A stretch of 64,000 bases of DNA from Aureimonas sp. AU20 (GCF_001442755.1 NZ_CP006367.1:3534001-3598000); one strand, 5' to 3'; numbered from the stretch's first letter, positions 48,252-58,485 are shown. The notes: a model not told the origin generated them from the letters alone. Numbers and translations are program-made.

Positions 48252-50933
48252 TCAGGGCGTGCGGAGCAGGCGCTCGAGATAGTCGCGCTCTTCCTGCGGC
48301 GAAAGCTGGCGGCCGAGCCGGTCGCGGATCTGGTCGAGGATCTGGCGCGCGCGCTGGATGTCGATCTCGTCGGGAACGCCGACATCGCTGCCGAAATCGG
48401 GCCCCTGCGTCTGTCGCTCGCGGCCGAGCGGGTCGAGCCCCGAGCGCTGGCGGCCGGGGCCGTAGCCCTGCCCCATCTGCCCCTGCCCGGGCTGCTGGCC
48501 CTGGCCCGGCTGCTGGCCTTGCCCCTGGCCCTGGCCTTCGCCCTGGCCCATGGCCTGCTGCATCTGGCGCATGGCGTCCTGCGCGCCGCGCCGAAGCGCG
48601 GCCAACGCGTCGCCCTGCTGGCCCACCGCCTCGCCGTCATTGCCCTGGCCGATCGACCCTTCCGCGCGGCCCATGGATTCGCCGGCCTGACCCAAGTCCT
48701 GGCTCGGCTGGAGGCCCTGGCCCTTCATGGCGTCCTGCAACGCCTGGAGGTCCTTCTGCAGCTGGCCCTGTTCCTTCTGGAGCCGGTCCTTCAGCGCCTG
48801 CAACTGCTCGGCGGTCGGCGGCTGGCCGCCTTCGCCGGCCTGCGGCTGGCCTACCTGCCCCTGTTGCCCCTGCTGGCCGGGCTGCTGTTGTCCCTGCTGC
48901 TCTTCCTGCTGCCGCATGCCGCGCTCGGCTTCCATCTGGCGGCGCATCTGCTGGCGGCCCATCTCGAAGGTCTCGTCCATGAGCTTCTGCTGGCGCTGCA
49001 GCATCTCGCCGAGCTGGTTCATCTGCTGCTGCATCGGGCTCTGGGCCTGCTGGCCCTGCTGCCCTTGCTGGCCCGGTCGCATGGCCTGGAGGCTTTGCAT
49101 CATCTGGTTGAGCTCGGACAGAAGCTGCTGCGCGGCGTCTCGCGAGCCCGAGCGCGCCAGATTCTCGATCCGGTCCAGCATGCGGTCGAGATCCTGCGGG
49201 CGGATCTCCTGCGTCTGCCCCATCTGGCTCTGGCTCTGCGGCGGCATGTTGCGCATCGCCTCCATCATCGCCTGCATATATTGCTGCATGGCCTCGCGCA
49301 GCTCCTGCGTCAGGCGCGCGATCTCCTCCTCGCCGGCATTGTTGCGCAGCGCCTCGGCAAGCTTCTCCTGCGCGTCGCGCAGCTGCCGCTCGGCCACCGA
49401 CAGGCCGCCCTCCTCGATTCCGAGCGCGATCGACCAAAGGAAGTCCACGCCCGAAAGCAGCGTCTCGTCGTCATGGGCGTTGTTGATGCGCTCGCGCGCG
49501 GCGCGAAGGGCGAGATAGTCGGTCGGCTTCGCGATGAACTCGTCGCCGCGCAGCGTCACCGCGTCCAGCATGTCCACGACGCGACGTGCCGCATTGGCGT
49601 CGAGCGCCAGGATGCGCCGCTGCTCGATCACGGCGCGCGCCAACGGATCGTTGAACCGGCGCTGCGGCAGCGTCACCTCGACGGGCGCGGATTCGCCGAT
49701 CTGCCCGGCATCGTCGCGCACCTGGAGCACCATGGCGACCTTGGCCCCGGCATAGGGGCTTTCGGTGAGGTCGAGCCCGGTGCGGCCCTTGGCCTCGCCC
49801 TTGGTCCGGCGGGGCATGGCGAGCGTCACTTCGGGCACGGGAACCAGCGGCCGGGCGCCGGGCGCCACGGGCTCGCGCAGCTGGAGCAGCGCCTTGCCGG
49901 CGCTCGCGCCATAATCGTCCGTCACCGCGAAGGCGATGTCGAGCGTGTTGTTGCGGCCCGCCTTGGGCTCGCCGTCGAAACGCACGGTCGGCGGCAGATC
50001 GGGCGTGACGGCGAAGCGCCAGTCGCGCAAGGTGCGTAGCGCCGTCTCGACCCGCACCGCGCCGCTGGCGCCGAGCGGCAATTCATACTGGGCGGCGGCC
50101 GTGGCCGTGGCGGCGGGCGCAGGTGCGCTCTCCCCCGCCTCGTTGGCCGGTGCCGGATCGATGGGCGCCAGCATCTGCGCCTCGCCGCTCTCGGGCGCGA
50201 AGATCACCTTGGTGCCCTCGCCGTCAGACAGACGAAGGGACAGGATCGTGCCCTGCGGCACGTCCACTGCCGCGCCGCCAGCCGCGTCTCCCGTCAGGAA
50301 GATCGGCGCGCGGCCGGTGTAGCCGGGCGGCGTCGCCCAAGCGTCGATGCGCGCCGCCGCCAGCAAGGGCACCTCGCCGCCTTGCAGCGCGTCCGCCACC
50401 CGCCCGCCGCCGGGGCCGAAGGAATAACCGAAGGCCGTGACGAGCAGCGCCGCAAGAAGGGCGCGCAGGCCGAGCGGATCGAGCCGATAGGTGCGCGTTT
50501 GGGGCGAGCCGCCGCGAAGCCGCGACAATTGCTCGCGCATCCGCCGCTGGTGCTCGCGCCAGAGCGCCAGCGCGAACGGGTCCTCGCCCGCCGCCCGGTC
50601 GCTCTGCACGGCGAGCGGCTGGTGGAGAAGCCGGCTTTCGGACTCGATGCGTCGGACGACATCGGCGCTGTTCGGCCAGCGCAGGCCCCGGGCGCGCCAG
50701 ACGAGAAACAGCCCGGCCGCAGCGAAAAGCGCCAGCAGGACGAGGCGCACGAAGAAGGGCAAGGCGGCGAAGAGGCCGAACCAGGCCAACGTCAGAAAGG
50801 CGGCGACCAGCGCCGCCACACCCATCAGAAAGGGCCAGGCGCGCTCCAGCAGGAGCGAGGCCACCGCGCCGGCGCGGGCGCGCAAGGGCGCCCGAGCGGC
50901 GGGGGGAAGAGGGGAATCGAGTTCAGCCATCAC
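48252..50933 (-). CDS. TIGR02302 family membrane protein
   Basis: This 893-residue protein has two or three N-terminal hydrophobic segments (about 30-85 and 155-175), a central region of beta-rich sequence and helices, then a very Gln/Gly/Met-rich C-terminal third (about 600-800) of low complexity. It matches the alphaproteobacterial TIGR02302/DUF4175 family, whose function is unknown. The position downstream of lysA is conserved in Rhizobiales. The upstream 321 bp (50934-51254) contain the degenerate repeat R6 and otherwise nothing recognisable. Confidence 0.88.
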   Translation of the reverse strand: MMAELDSPLPPAARAPLRARAGAVASLLLERAWPFLMGVAALVAAFLTLAWFGLFAALPFFVRLVLLALFAAAGLFLVWRARGLRWPNSADVVRRIESESRLLHQPLAVQSDRAAGEDPFALALWREHQRRMREQLSRLRGGSPQTRTYRLDPLGLRALLAALLVTAFGYSFGPGGGRVADALQGGEVPLLAAARIDAWATPPGYTGRAPIFLTGDAAGGAAVDVPQGTILSLRLSDGEGTKVIFAPESGEAQMLAPIDPAPANEAGESAPAPAATATAAAQYELPLGASGAVRVETALRTLRDWRFAVTPDLPPTVRFDGEPKAGRNNTLDIAFAVTDDYGASAGKALLQLREPVAPGARPLVPVPEVTLAMPRRTKGEAKGRTGLDLTESPYAGAKVAMVLQVRDDAGQIGESAPVEVTLPQRRFNDPLARAVIEQRRILALDANAARRVVDMLDAVTLRGDEFIAKPTDYLALRAARERINNAHDDETLLSGVDFLWSIALGIEEGGLSVAERQLRDAQEKLAEALRNNAGEEEIARLTQELREAMQQYMQAMMEAMRNMPPQSQSQMGQTQEIRPQDLDRMLDRIENLARSGSRDAAQQLLSELNQMMQSLQAMRPGQQGQQGQQAQSPMQQQMNQLGEMLQRQQKLMDETFEMGRQQMRRQMEAERGMRQQEEQQGQQQPGQQGQQGQVGQPQAGEGGQPPTAEQLQALKDRLQKEQGQLQKDLQALQDAMKGQGLQPSQDLGQAGESMGRAEGSIGQGNDGEAVGQQGDALAALRRGAQDAMRQMQQAMGQGEGQGQGQGQQPGQGQQPGQGQMGQGYGPGRQRSGLDPLGRERQTQGPDFGSDVGVPDEIDIQRARQILDQIRDRLGRQLSPQEERDYLERLLRTP

Positions 50934-51129
50934 GCCGCTTCCAGGCAGGTTCGGCCGCCGGCGGAACGCCGGCCGCCTCTTGGGGTCGCGGCCGGGACAA
51001 GACGCGTCTCACCCGGCGCCCGCCCGCTCGTTCTCACAACTTAACAGTTTCTATGGCGAAGACGAGGCCGTCGCGAAGGCGTGAACAGCGGCCGGAGCCG
51101 CTGGTCCTGGACCCCGAGACGGAGGAAGC

Positions 51130-51215
51130 CGAGGTCGGCTGTCCGGTCGCTTCGTTGCGAATGCTTGCAGATGCGCCCTCGCATCGACGGCCCTTCGCTC
51201 CTTGTGAACCAGACA
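51130..51215. repeat. Dispersed intergenic element R6, degenerate copy
   Basis: Bases 51133-51150 (GGTCGGCTGTCCGGTCG region) and 51151-51211 (TTCGTTGCGAATGCTTGCAG, then CATCGACGGCCCTTCGCTCC) align with the middle of R2 and the complement of R1. The core hairpin is GATGCG-CCCT-CGCATC (51170-51185), six perfect pairs with a different sequence from R2. Neither type of terminal inverted repeat is clearly kept, so it is an older copy. The exact ends are uncertain. Confidence 0.75.
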
Positions 51216-51254
51216 AGAGCCTTCGCTCGCAGGTCTAGTCCCGCGCCCTCAAGC

Positions 51255-52523
51255 TCAGGCCAGCCAGTCCGGCACGCGGTCGAGCGCGATGATCTCGTCC
51301 ACGGTCAGGCGCGGGCGGATCACGGCGAAGCGCTCGTCCTTCACCAGCACTTCCGGCACCAGGGCGCGCGTGTTGTAGGTGCCGGCCTGTACCGCGCCAT
51401 AGGCGCCGGCCGAGGCCACCGCCAGGAGATCGCCCGGCTGCACCACGGGCAGCGAGCGCTCCTTGGCCAGGAAGTCGCCGCTTTCGCAGACCGGCCCGAC
51501 CACATCGGCCACGACATAGTCCTGATGCGGATCGGGCTCCACGACAGGGCGGATTTCGTGCCAGGCCTCGTAGAGCGTCGGGCGGATCAGGTCGTTCATC
51601 GCCGCGTCGACGATCACGAAGGTGCGCCCGCCCTCCTCCTTCACGTAGAGAACCTTGGCGACCAGAATGCCGGCATTGGCCGCGATCAGCCGGCCGGGCT
51701 CGAAGATCACCTTGGCGCCCAGCGCGCGCACATGCTTCTTCACCGTCTCGGCATAGGCCGGCGGGCCGGGAGGCGGCTCGTTGGACGCGCGATAGGGCAC
51801 GCCGAGCCCGCCGCCGAGATCGATATGGGTGATCTTATGACCCTTGGCGCGCAGGCGGCCGACGAGTTCGGCAAGCTTCGCGAAGGCAAGGTCGAAAGGC
51901 TCGAGCTCGGTGATCTGCGAGCCGATATGCATGTCGATGCCCGACACTTCGATGCCCGGCAGCGTGGCGGCGAGATCGTAGACCGCTTCGGCCCGCTCGA
52001 AGGCGATACCGAACTTGTCGGACTTCTTGCCCGTCGAGATCTTGGCATGGGTGCGCGCGTCGACATCCGGGTTGATGCGGAAGGAGACATGCGCCGTGCG
52101 GCCCGACGCGCTGGCGCGCGCCGAGATGGCGCGCAGCTCGGGCTCGGATTCGATGTTGAAGCAGAAGATACCGGCGTCGAGACCGGCGTCGATCTCCTCC
52201 GCCGTCTTGCCGACGCCCGAGAACATGATCTTCTCAGGTGGAATGCCGGCCTTGAGCGCCCGGCGCAGCTCGCCCCCGGACACGACGTCGGCGCCCGCAC
52301 CAAGGCGCGCCAGCGTCTTCAGAACGGCCTGGTTGGAATTGGCCTTCATCGCGTAGCAGACGGTGGCGTCGATGTCGGAGAAGGCCTCCGCGAAGACGCG
52401 GTAATGCCGCTCCAGCGTCGCGGTCGAGTAGCAGTAGAAGGGCGTTCCGACCTCGGCGGCGATGTGGCGAAGATCCACCGCCTCGCCATGCAGGATGCCG
52501 TCGCGATATTCGAAATGGTTCAT
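51255..52523 (-). CDS. lysA: Diaminopimelate decarboxylase
   Basis: This 422-residue PLP enzyme makes lysine from meso-diaminopimelate. PLP lysine K60 lies in CYAMKANSN; the DLGGGLGVPY glycine loop, the HIGSQI segment and CESGDFLA (catalytic cysteine) are diagnostic. It follows the small lipoprotein gene by 34 bp in the argH-lipoprotein-lysA-TIGR02302 order typical of Rhizobiales. Confidence 0.97.
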   Translation of the reverse strand: MNHFEYRDGILHGEAVDLRHIAAEVGTPFYCYSTATLERHYRVFAEAFSDIDATVCYAMKANSNQAVLKTLARLGAGADVVSGGELRRALKAGIPPEKIMFSGVGKTAEEIDAGLDAGIFCFNIESEPELRAISARASASGRTAHVSFRINPDVDARTHAKISTGKKSDKFGIAFERAEAVYDLAATLPGIEVSGIDMHIGSQITELEPFDLAFAKLAELVGRLRAKGHKITHIDLGGGLGVPYRASNEPPPGPPAYAETVKKHVRALGAKVIFEPGRLIAANAGILVAKVLYVKEEGGRTFVIVDAAMNDLIRPTLYEAWHEIRPVVEPDPHQDYVVADVVGPVCESGDFLAKERSLPVVQPGDLLAVASAGAYGAVQAGTYNTRALVPEVLVKDERFAVIRPRLTVDEIIALDRVPDWLA

Positions 52524-52557
52524 GGAAGAGGCCGGGCGGAAGGAGACGGAAAGGGGA

Positions 52558-52815
52558 TCAGTTCAGGAGGCCGTCGAGAAAGAACGGTTTCTTCTCGGCG
52601 GCGGGATTGCGCGTGATCTCGGTCGGCACGACAGAGAGGTTGGAGGCGAGCGGCGTCGCCTTGGGCAGGCGCGCCGTGCCGCCGGGCGCGGGCACAACGA
52701 CATGCGAAGGCTGGCCGTCGGCGCGCTTGGCCACGGGCACGGACTTCACGCCGCAGCCGGCAAGCGTGCCCGCCAGGCCAAGAGCGAGCGCCAGGGTGAT
52801 CCCACGTCTGTTCAT
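52558..52815 (-). CDS. Small LptM-like lipoprotein
   Basis: This 85-residue lipoprotein has a lipobox LAGC (C21) followed by GVKSVPV, and its position between argH and lysA matches the conserved small lipoprotein called YifL or LptM in enterobacteria, where it helps mature the LptD complex. The C-terminal FFLDGLLN is conserved-looking. The function in this organism is inferred by analogy. Confidence 0.85.
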   Translation of the reverse strand: MNRRGITLALALGLAGTLAGCGVKSVPVAKRADGQPSHVVVPAPGGTARLPKATPLASNLSVVPTEITRNPAAEKKPFFLDGLLN

Positions 52816-52883
52816 GCCGTCCGTTCCGTTCCGCCGGCACTCTCCGGCTCGTGTCCCATCCATAGCCCGGCGCTGTGGGGAAA

Positions 52884-54284
52884 TCACCCCTCGGCGGCGA
52901 GCCGCTCGCGCCAATAGCGCACCTGCGCCCGCACGTTTTCCGGCGCGGTGCCGCCGAAGCTGGTGCGGCTGGCGACCGAGGCGTCCACCGACAGGACGGA
53001 ATAGACCGCGTCGGTGATGCGCGGGTCGAGCTGGCGCAGATCCTCCAGCGGCAGCGTTTCCAGCGCCACGCGCCGCTCCTCGGCCATGGCGACGGCCCGG
53101 CCGGTAACGTGATGGGCCTCGCGGAAGGGCAGGCCGAGCTCGCGCACCAGCCAGTCGGCGAGGTCCGTCGCGGTGGAGAAGCCGGCGCCTGCGGCCGCGC
53201 GCATCTTCTCGGCATTGACCTTCAGATCGCGCATCATGCCGGTCACGGCGGCAAGCGCCAAGGCAAGACTGTCGACGGCGTCGAAGACCTGTTCCTTGTC
53301 CTCCTGCATGTCCTTGGAATAGGACAAGGGCAGGCCCTTCATGATGGTGAGCAGCGCCACCAGCGAGCCGTTGATGCGGCCCGTCTTGGCGCGCACCAGT
53401 TCGGCGGCGTCCGGGTTCTTCTTCTGCGGCATGATCGAGGAGCCGGTGGAGAAGGCGTCGGACAGGCGCACGAAGTCGAACTGCGGCGTCGACCAGATCA
53501 CGATCTCTTCGGCGAGGCGCGAGAGATGCGTGGCCGCGATCGAGGAAGCGGCGAGGAATTCCAGCGCGAAGTCCCGGTCCGAGACCGAATCCAGCGAATT
53601 GCGCGTCGGCTCGCGAAAGCCCAGCGCCTCGGCCGTCCGGTGCCGATCGATCGGGAAGCCCGTGCCGGCGAGCGCGGCGGCGCCGAGCGGCGACTCGTCC
53701 ATGCGCCGGATCGCGTCCTGCACCCGGCCGCGATCGCGCGCCGCCATCTCGGCATAGGCGAGGCAGTGATGACCGAAGGTCACGGGCTGGGCGGCCTGGA
53801 GATGGGTGAAGCCGGGCATGACCGTGCCGGCATGTTCCTCGGCCCGGTCCACCAGCGCTTCGATCAGGAGCTTCAGCGCGCGGTCGAGATCGATCGCCGC
53901 GCCCTTCACGAAGAGGCGGAAGTCCACGGCCACCTGATCGTTGCGCGAGCGCGCGGTGTGCAGGCGCCCGGCGGCGGGGCCGATCAGCGAGGCCAGCCGC
54001 GCCTCGACATTCATGTGAATGTCCTCGTGGGCGACGGAAAACTCGAAGCGGCCCTCGTCGATCTCGGTGCGGATCTGCTCCAGCCCACGCCTGATTTCCG
54101 CCGCGTCCTCCTGCGAGATGACGCCCTTCTCGGCCAGCATGGCGGAATGGGCGATCGACCCGGCGATGTCTTCGCGGTAAAGCCGCTTGTCGAAGGAGAT
54201 GGAAGCGTTGATCGCCTCCATGATCGCGCTGGGGCCCGAAGCGAAGCGTCCGCCCCACATTTCGTTGCTTGTCTTGCCGCTCAC
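52884..54284 (-). CDS. argH: Argininosuccinate lyase
   Basis: This 466-residue enzyme of the fumarase/aspartase superfamily releases arginine and fumarate from argininosuccinate. The signature [12 protein letters not shown] carries the catalytic serine, and [10 protein letters not shown] and [14 protein letters not shown] are characteristic. It is divergent from tlpA across only 18 bp, so their promoters must overlap each other's coding region. Confidence 0.97.
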   Translation of the reverse strand: MSGKTSNEMWGGRFASGPSAIMEAINASISFDKRLYREDIAGSIAHSAMLAEKGVISQEDAAEIRRGLEQIRTEIDEGRFEFSVAHEDIHMNVEARLASLIGPAAGRLHTARSRNDQVAVDFRLFVKGAAIDLDRALKLLIEALVDRAEEHAGTVMPGFTHLQAAQPVTFGHHCLAYAEMAARDRGRVQDAIRRMDESPLGAAALAGTGFPIDRHRTAEALGFREPTRNSLDSVSDRDFALEFLAASSIAATHLSRLAEEIVIWSTPQFDFVRLSDAFSTGSSIMPQKKNPDAAELVRAKTGRINGSLVALLTIMKGLPLSYSKDMQEDKEQVFDAVDSLALALAAVTGMMRDLKVNAEKMRAAAGAGFSTATDLADWLVRELGLPFREAHHVTGRAVAMAEERRVALETLPLEDLRQLDPRITDAVYSVLSVDASVASRTSFGGTAPENVRAQVRYWRERLAAEG

Positions 54285-54302
54285 GAAAAGGCCCTTCTGC
54301 CG

Positions 54303-55004
54303 ATGTCCGACCTCGAACCCAACACGCCGCCCGCGCCTAAGCGCCAGACGGGCCGGATCGTCGGCCTTGCTCTTCTGGCCGGTCTCGCTGCCGGCGCGTT
54401 CGGCGTATACGTGATGGAAACGCGCTCTGGCAATTCGAGCGTGGCATCAACCTGCCCGGCCAAGGACGGATTGCGTCAGGCGTTGGACGGCGCGGCCCGG
54501 GGCGAGGTCGCCGCCGTGGTCCCGCTCGACCAGCCTTTCGACGTGTCCACCATCGCCTTCAAGGACGGCAACGACCAGCCGACGAGCCTCGGCGCGATGA
54601 AGGGCCAGTCGCTCCTCGTCAATCTCTGGGCCACCTGGTGCGCGCCCTGCCGGGCCGAGATGCCGGCGCTCGACCAGCTGGAGCGTCAGGCCGGCGACGA
54701 AAGCTTCGCGGTCGTGCCGATCAATATCGACATGGGCGACGTCGCCAAGCCCAAAGCCTTCTACGCCGAGACCAATCTCACCGCCCTGCCCTTTTTCCGC
54801 GACGAGACGATGGGCGTCTTCAACGACCTGAAGAAAGCCAGCGTCGCGGTCGGCCTGCCGGTGACGCTGCTGGTGGACGCGGACGGCTGCGCCCGCGCCG
54901 CGATCAACGGCCCGGCGCACTGGTCGAGCCCGGACGCCCTGGCGCTGGTGGATGTGCTGAAGGGCGCCGGCGGAGGACTGACGGCGGCCCCGCCGCAAAG
55001 CTGA
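54303..55004 (+). CDS. tlpA: TlpA family thiol:disulfide interchange protein
   Basis: This 233-residue membrane-anchored thioredoxin-like protein has one transmembrane helix (about 19-38) and a periplasmic domain with WCAPC (C113, C116). TlpA keeps ScoI and CoxB reduced during cytochrome oxidase copper-centre assembly in Bradyrhizobium. It is divergent from argH, which is a conserved rhizobial arrangement. Confidence 0.92.
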   Translation: MSDLEPNTPPAPKRQTGRIVGLALLAGLAAGAFGVYVMETRSGNSSVASTCPAKDGLRQALDGAARGEVAAVVPLDQPFDVSTIAFKDGNDQPTSLGAMKGQSLLVNLWATWCAPCRAEMPALDQLERQAGDESFAVVPINIDMGDVAKPKAFYAETNLTALPFFRDETMGVFNDLKKASVAVGLPVTLLVDADGCARAAINGPAHWSSPDALALVDVLKGAGGGLTAAPPQS

Positions 55005-55029
55005 GGCGAGCCGCCGCCCCGCCCGCTTA

Positions 55030-55091
55030 TCAGAGCCTGTTTGGAACCTCGGTCGGGTCGGTCCGCCGCCGAGTTTCCAAACAGCCTCTCA
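55030..55091. repeat. Dispersed intergenic element R5 (short, type B ends)
   Basis: This element of about 62 bp has inverted ends AGAGCCTGTTTGGAACCTCGG and its near complement CCGAGTTTCCAAACAGCCTCT, matching the ends of R4 and the left end of R3, but the shared core is absent. The right end (CTCTCA) contains the TGA stop codon of the hbd gene at 55089-55091. It could form a stem of about 20 bp. Confidence 0.82.
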
Positions 55092-55967
55092 GCGCGTGGG
55101 AACCGGCACCTCGCCGCGATAGTCGTAGAAGCCGCGCTTGGTCTTTCGGCCGAGCCAGCCGGCCTCGACATATTTCACGAGCAGCGGGCACGGGCGATAT
55201 TTGGAATCGGCCAGCCCGTCATGCAGCACCTGCATGATCGACAGGCAGGTGTCGAGACCGATGAAGTCGGCGAGCTGGAACGGCCCCATCGGATGGTTGG
55301 CGCCGAGCCGCATCGAAGCGTCGATCGATTCCACCGAGCCGATGCCTTCGTGCAGCGTGTAGATCGCCTCGTTGATCATCGGGATCAGGATGCGATTGAC
55401 GATGAAGCCGGGGAAATCCTCGGAAACGATGATCGTCTTGTCCAGGCGCTCCACGAAGCGCTTGGAGGCCTCGAACACGCCGTCGTCCGTGGCGATGCCG
55501 CGCACCAGCTCGACCAGCTTCATGACCGGCACCGGGTTCATGAAATGAATGCCGAGAAAGCGTTCGGGCCGGTCCGTGCCAGCGGCGAGCCGCGTGATGG
55601 AGATCGAGGACGTGTTGGAGGCGAGGATCGCGTCCGGCCGCAGCACGGGGCAGACCTGCGCGAAGATGCGCCGCTTGATCTCCTCCTTCTCGGTCGCCGC
55701 CTCGATCACGAGGTCGCTGGGCGCGAGATCGTTGACGCCGTCGGCGGGCTTCAGGCGCGACAGCGCCGCGTCCCGCGCCTCGGCCGTCATCTTGCCGCCC
55801 GCCACCTGCCGGTCGAGCCCCGCCTTGACCTTGGCCACGCCCTGGCGCGCCTGTTCGAGGCTGACGTCGTAGAGCACGACGTCGAACCCGGCGAGGGCGC
55901 CGACCTGGGCGATGCCCGTTCCCATCTGTCCGGCGCCGATGATGCCGACGATGCCGATATCGCTCAT
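55089..55967 (-). CDS. hbdA: 3-hydroxybutyryl-CoA dehydrogenase
   Basis: This 292-residue enzyme oxidises or reduces 3-hydroxybutyryl-CoA with NAD(P). The Rossmann motif is GIIGAGQMGTGIAQ, the catalytic region is RFLGIHFMNPVPVMKLVELV and the C-terminal domain ends GFYDYRGEVPVPTR. It follows etfA by 25 bp, giving the etfB-etfA-hbd operon used in short-chain acyl-CoA metabolism. The ATG at 55967 excludes a serine/proline-rich leader. Confidence 0.94.
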   Translation of the reverse strand: MSDIGIVGIIGAGQMGTGIAQVGALAGFDVVLYDVSLEQARQGVAKVKAGLDRQVAGGKMTAEARDAALSRLKPADGVNDLAPSDLVIEAATEKEEIKRRIFAQVCPVLRPDAILASNTSSISITRLAAGTDRPERFLGIHFMNPVPVMKLVELVRGIATDDGVFEASKRFVERLDKTIIVSEDFPGFIVNRILIPMINEAIYTLHEGIGSVESIDASMRLGANHPMGPFQLADFIGLDTCLSIMQVLHDGLADSKYRPCPLLVKYVEAGWLGRKTKRGFYDYRGEVPVPTR

Positions 55968-55992
55968 GGAAGACGCCCTCCTCGGGGTGGGA

Positions 55993-56922
55993 TCAGAGCT
56001 TGGACGTGAGTTCGGGGACGAGGGAGAAGATATCACCGACGAGGCCGTAGTCGGCGACCTGGAAGATCGGTGCGTCCTCGTCCTTGTTGATGGCGACGAT
56101 GACCTTCGAGTCCTTCATGCCCGCCAAATGCTGGATGGCGCCCGAGATGCCCGCCGCGACGTAAAGATCCGGCGCGACGACCTTGCCGGTCTGCCCCACC
56201 TGCCAGTCGTTGGGCGCGTAGCCCGCGTCCACCGCCGCCCGGCTGGCGCCCACCGCCGCGCCCAGCTTGTCGGCCAAAGGCAGCATCACCTCCTCGAACT
56301 TCTCGCGCGAGCCCAGCGCCCGCCCGCCCGACACCACGATCTTGGCGCCTGACAGCTCCGGCCGCTCGGAATGGGCGACCTCCTGGCCGACAAAGCGCGA
56401 CACGGCCGGGTCGGCGGCGGCTGCCACGCTTTCCACCGGCGCGGACCCGCCCTCGCCGGCGGCCGCGAAGGCGCTGGTGCGAACCGTCAGGAGCTTGATC
56501 GCGTCCCGCGAGCGCACGGTCTCGATCGCGTTGCCGGCATAGATCGGGCGCTCGAACGTGTCCGCGCCGTGCACGGCGATGACGTCCGACACCTGCATGA
56601 CGTCGAGAAGCGCGGCCGCGCGCGGCAGGACGTTCTTGCCCGACGCCGTGGCGGGCGCCACGATCGCCTCGTAGCCGGGGGCGAGCGCAACCAGCAGCGC
56701 GGCCAGCGGCTCGGCCAGGGCGTGGCCGTAGAGCGCGGCGTCGGCGAGCAGCACCTTGGCGACGCCGGAGAGCTTGGCGGCGGCGTCCGCCACCGGCGCG
56801 CAGCCCTCGCCGGCGACGAGAAGATGCACCTCGCCGCCCAGCTGCAGCGCGGCGGTCAGCGCCTTGGCGGTTTCGCCGGACAGATGCGCGTTGTCGTGTT
56901 CGGCGATCAAAAGCGTCGTCAT
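55993..56922 (-). CDS. etfA: Electron transfer flavoprotein subunit alpha
   Basis: This 309-residue FAD-binding ETF subunit passes electrons from acyl-CoA dehydrogenases to ETF-ubiquinone oxidoreductase. The C-terminal FAD site includes [42 protein letters not shown] and [12 protein letters not shown]. It is 60 bp after etfB on the same strand. Confidence 0.96.
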   Translation of the reverse strand: MTTLLIAEHDNAHLSGETAKALTAALQLGGEVHLLVAGEGCAPVADAAAKLSGVAKVLLADAALYGHALAEPLAALLVALAPGYEAIVAPATASGKNVLPRAAALLDVMQVSDVIAVHGADTFERPIYAGNAIETVRSRDAIKLLTVRTSAFAAAGEGGSAPVESVAAAADPAVSRFVGQEVAHSERPELSGAKIVVSGGRALGSREKFEEVMLPLADKLGAAVGASRAAVDAGYAPNDWQVGQTGKVVAPDLYVAAGISGAIQHLAGMKDSKVIVAINKDEDAPIFQVADYGLVGDIFSLVPELTSKL

Positions 56923-56982
56923 GGAAGGAACCTCGAAAACAGATGGAAGCAGGATCGGGCGGCCCGGCTCAGACGAGACTCG

Positions 56983-57729
56983 TCAAACCAGCCCGGCGCC
57001 CTTCAGCGCCGAGACCAGCTCGTCCACCGAGCCGAGCTTGACGCCGGCCTGCCGGCCCTTGGGCTCGGCCGTCTTCAAGACCTCCAATCGGGGGCTGGTG
57101 TCGACGCCGTAATCGGCGGCGGTCTTCTCCTCCAGCGGCTTCTTCTTGGCCTTCATGATGTTGGGCAGCGAGGCATAGCGCGGCTCGTTGAGGCGCAGAT
57201 CCGTGGTGACGATCGCCGGCAGCTGGAGGCCCACCGTCTGCAGGCCGCCATCCACCTCGCGCGTGACGCTGGCCGCGCCGGCCTCGATCTCGAGCCTGGA
57301 GGCGAAGGTGCCCTGGCTCCAACCGAGAAGGCCCGCCAGCATCTGGCCGGTCTGGTTGCAGTCGTCGTCGATCGCCTGCTTGCCGAGGATCACCAGATCG
57401 GGCGCTTCCGCCGCCACCACGCCCTTCAGGATCTTGGCCACGGCCAAGGGCTCGACGGGCCCTTCGGCCTTCACCAAGATGCCGCGATCGGCGCCCATGG
57501 CGAGCGCGGTGCGGATCGTGTCCGCCGCCTGCGCCGAGCCGACCGAGACCGCCACGATCTCGGCCGCGCCGCCCTTTTCCTTCAGCCGAACCGCCTCTTC
57601 CACCGCGATCTCGTCGAACGGGTTCATCGACATCTTCACATTGGCCAGCTCGACACCCGAACCGTCCGACTTCACCCGGATCTTCACGTTGTAGTCGACC
57701 ACACGCTTCACGCAGACCAGAATCTTCAT
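56983..57729 (-). CDS. etfB: Electron transfer flavoprotein subunit beta
   Basis: This 248-residue AMP-binding ETF subunit begins [19 protein letters not shown], the family signature, and has the conserved [16 protein letters not shown] and [22 protein letters not shown] segments. First gene of the etfB-etfA-hbd operon, behind a strong promoter overlapped by an operator-like palindrome. Confidence 0.96.
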   Translation of the reverse strand: MKILVCVKRVVDYNVKIRVKSDGSGVELANVKMSMNPFDEIAVEEAVRLKEKGGAAEIVAVSVGSAQAADTIRTALAMGADRGILVKAEGPVEPLAVAKILKGVVAAEAPDLVILGKQAIDDDCNQTGQMLAGLLGWSQGTFASRLEIEAGAASVTREVDGGLQTVGLQLPAIVTTDLRLNEPRYASLPNIMKAKKKPLEEKTAADYGVDTSPRLEVLKTAEPKGRQAGVKLGSVDELVSALKGAGLV

Positions 57730-57855
57730 GCGGTTCGTTCCCTCGCAGCCGGCTCCATGGTGGGACCTCGACTCGGCAAGGCCCGCCAATGCTTCGTTCT
57801 CTTTATGGAGCGCGCGGCCGGGCTTCAAGCCGGCGCGCCGCACCAAACAAGCGAG

Positions 57856-57884
57856 AAGTTATCTAACTTTTACGTTCACGTCAA
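57856..57884 (-). promoter_or_regulatory. etfBA-hbd promoter overlapped by an ACGTnnACGT palindrome
   Basis: On the minus strand TTGACG (57884-57879) and TAACTT (57861-57856) are separated by 17 bp, a good sigma-70 promoter. The palindrome TTTACGTTCACGTCAA (57869-57884 on the plus strand) covers the -35 box and most of the spacer. It fits the TTnACGTnnACGTnAA pattern that I associate with the LiuR-type regulators of branched-chain amino-acid and fatty-acid degradation; that attribution is from memory. Transcription would start near 57849. Confidence 0.55.
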
Positions 57885-57912
57885 AATCTTGACCGGGCGA
57901 TTCGGCGTGCTG

Positions 57913-58485
57913 TTAGCGATTGGCGCCGGGAACCCAGAGCACGTCGCCACGGCCCTTGTCGTTGGCATGGCGCGCCATGACGAAGAGAAGGTCCGACAGG
58001 CGGTTGACGTAGCGGATCGCCGCCGAGGACACGCGCTCGCCGGCGACCTCGCCCAGCGCCACCATCAGCCGCTCGGCGCGCCGGGCCACGGTGCGGGCCA
58101 TGTGCAGATGCGCCGCGAGCGGCGTGCCGGCCGGCAGGACGAAGGAGCGCAGCGGCTCCAGTTCGGCGTTCAGCCGGTCGATCTCCGCTTCCAACGCGTC
58201 CACCTGCGACTGGACGATGGCCAGCCGCTCGAACGGCAGGGGTTGCCCGGTTTCGGGCGTGGAGAGATCGGCGCCGAGGTCGAAGAGGTCGTTCTGAACG
58301 CGGGCCAGCAGCGCGTCCACCTCCCCCGCAGCATGGAGCCGGGCGAGCCCCAGAACGGCGTTCAGTTCGTCCACCGTGCCGTAGCTCTCGACACGGGCAT
58401 TGGCCTTCGAGCGCCGCTCGCCATTGCCGAGGCCCGTCGTCCCGTCGTCCCCCGTCCTTGTGTAGATCCTGTTCAGCCGCACCAT
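57913..58485 (-). CDS. Corrinoid adenosyltransferase, PduO type
   Basis: This 190-residue ATP:cob(I)alamin adenosyltransferase makes adenosylcobalamin. RIYTRTGDDGTTGLGNGERRSKANARVESYGTVDELNA at the start and the late RTVARRAERLMVALGE with RLSDLLFVMAR are characteristic of the PduO family. It works downstream of the CobNST step encoded partly at 20-23 kb. The twin-helix membrane protein gene upstream on the same strand is a common neighbour. Confidence 0.95.
   Translation of the reverse strand: MVRLNRIYTRTGDDGTTGLGNGERRSKANARVESYGTVDELNAVLGLARLHAAGEVDALLARVQNDLFDLGADLSTPETGQPLPFERLAIVQSQVDALEAEIDRLNAELEPLRSFVLPAGTPLAAHLHMARTVARRAERLMVALGEVAGERVSSAAIRYVNRLSDLLFVMARHANDKGRGDVLWVPGANR

Noticed and set aside
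48480..49120. Repetitive Gln/Gly-coding DNA that might look like a direct-repeat or CRISPR array
   Set aside because: Units are irregular, in frame and without spacers; they encode the low-complexity tail of the TIGR02302 protein.
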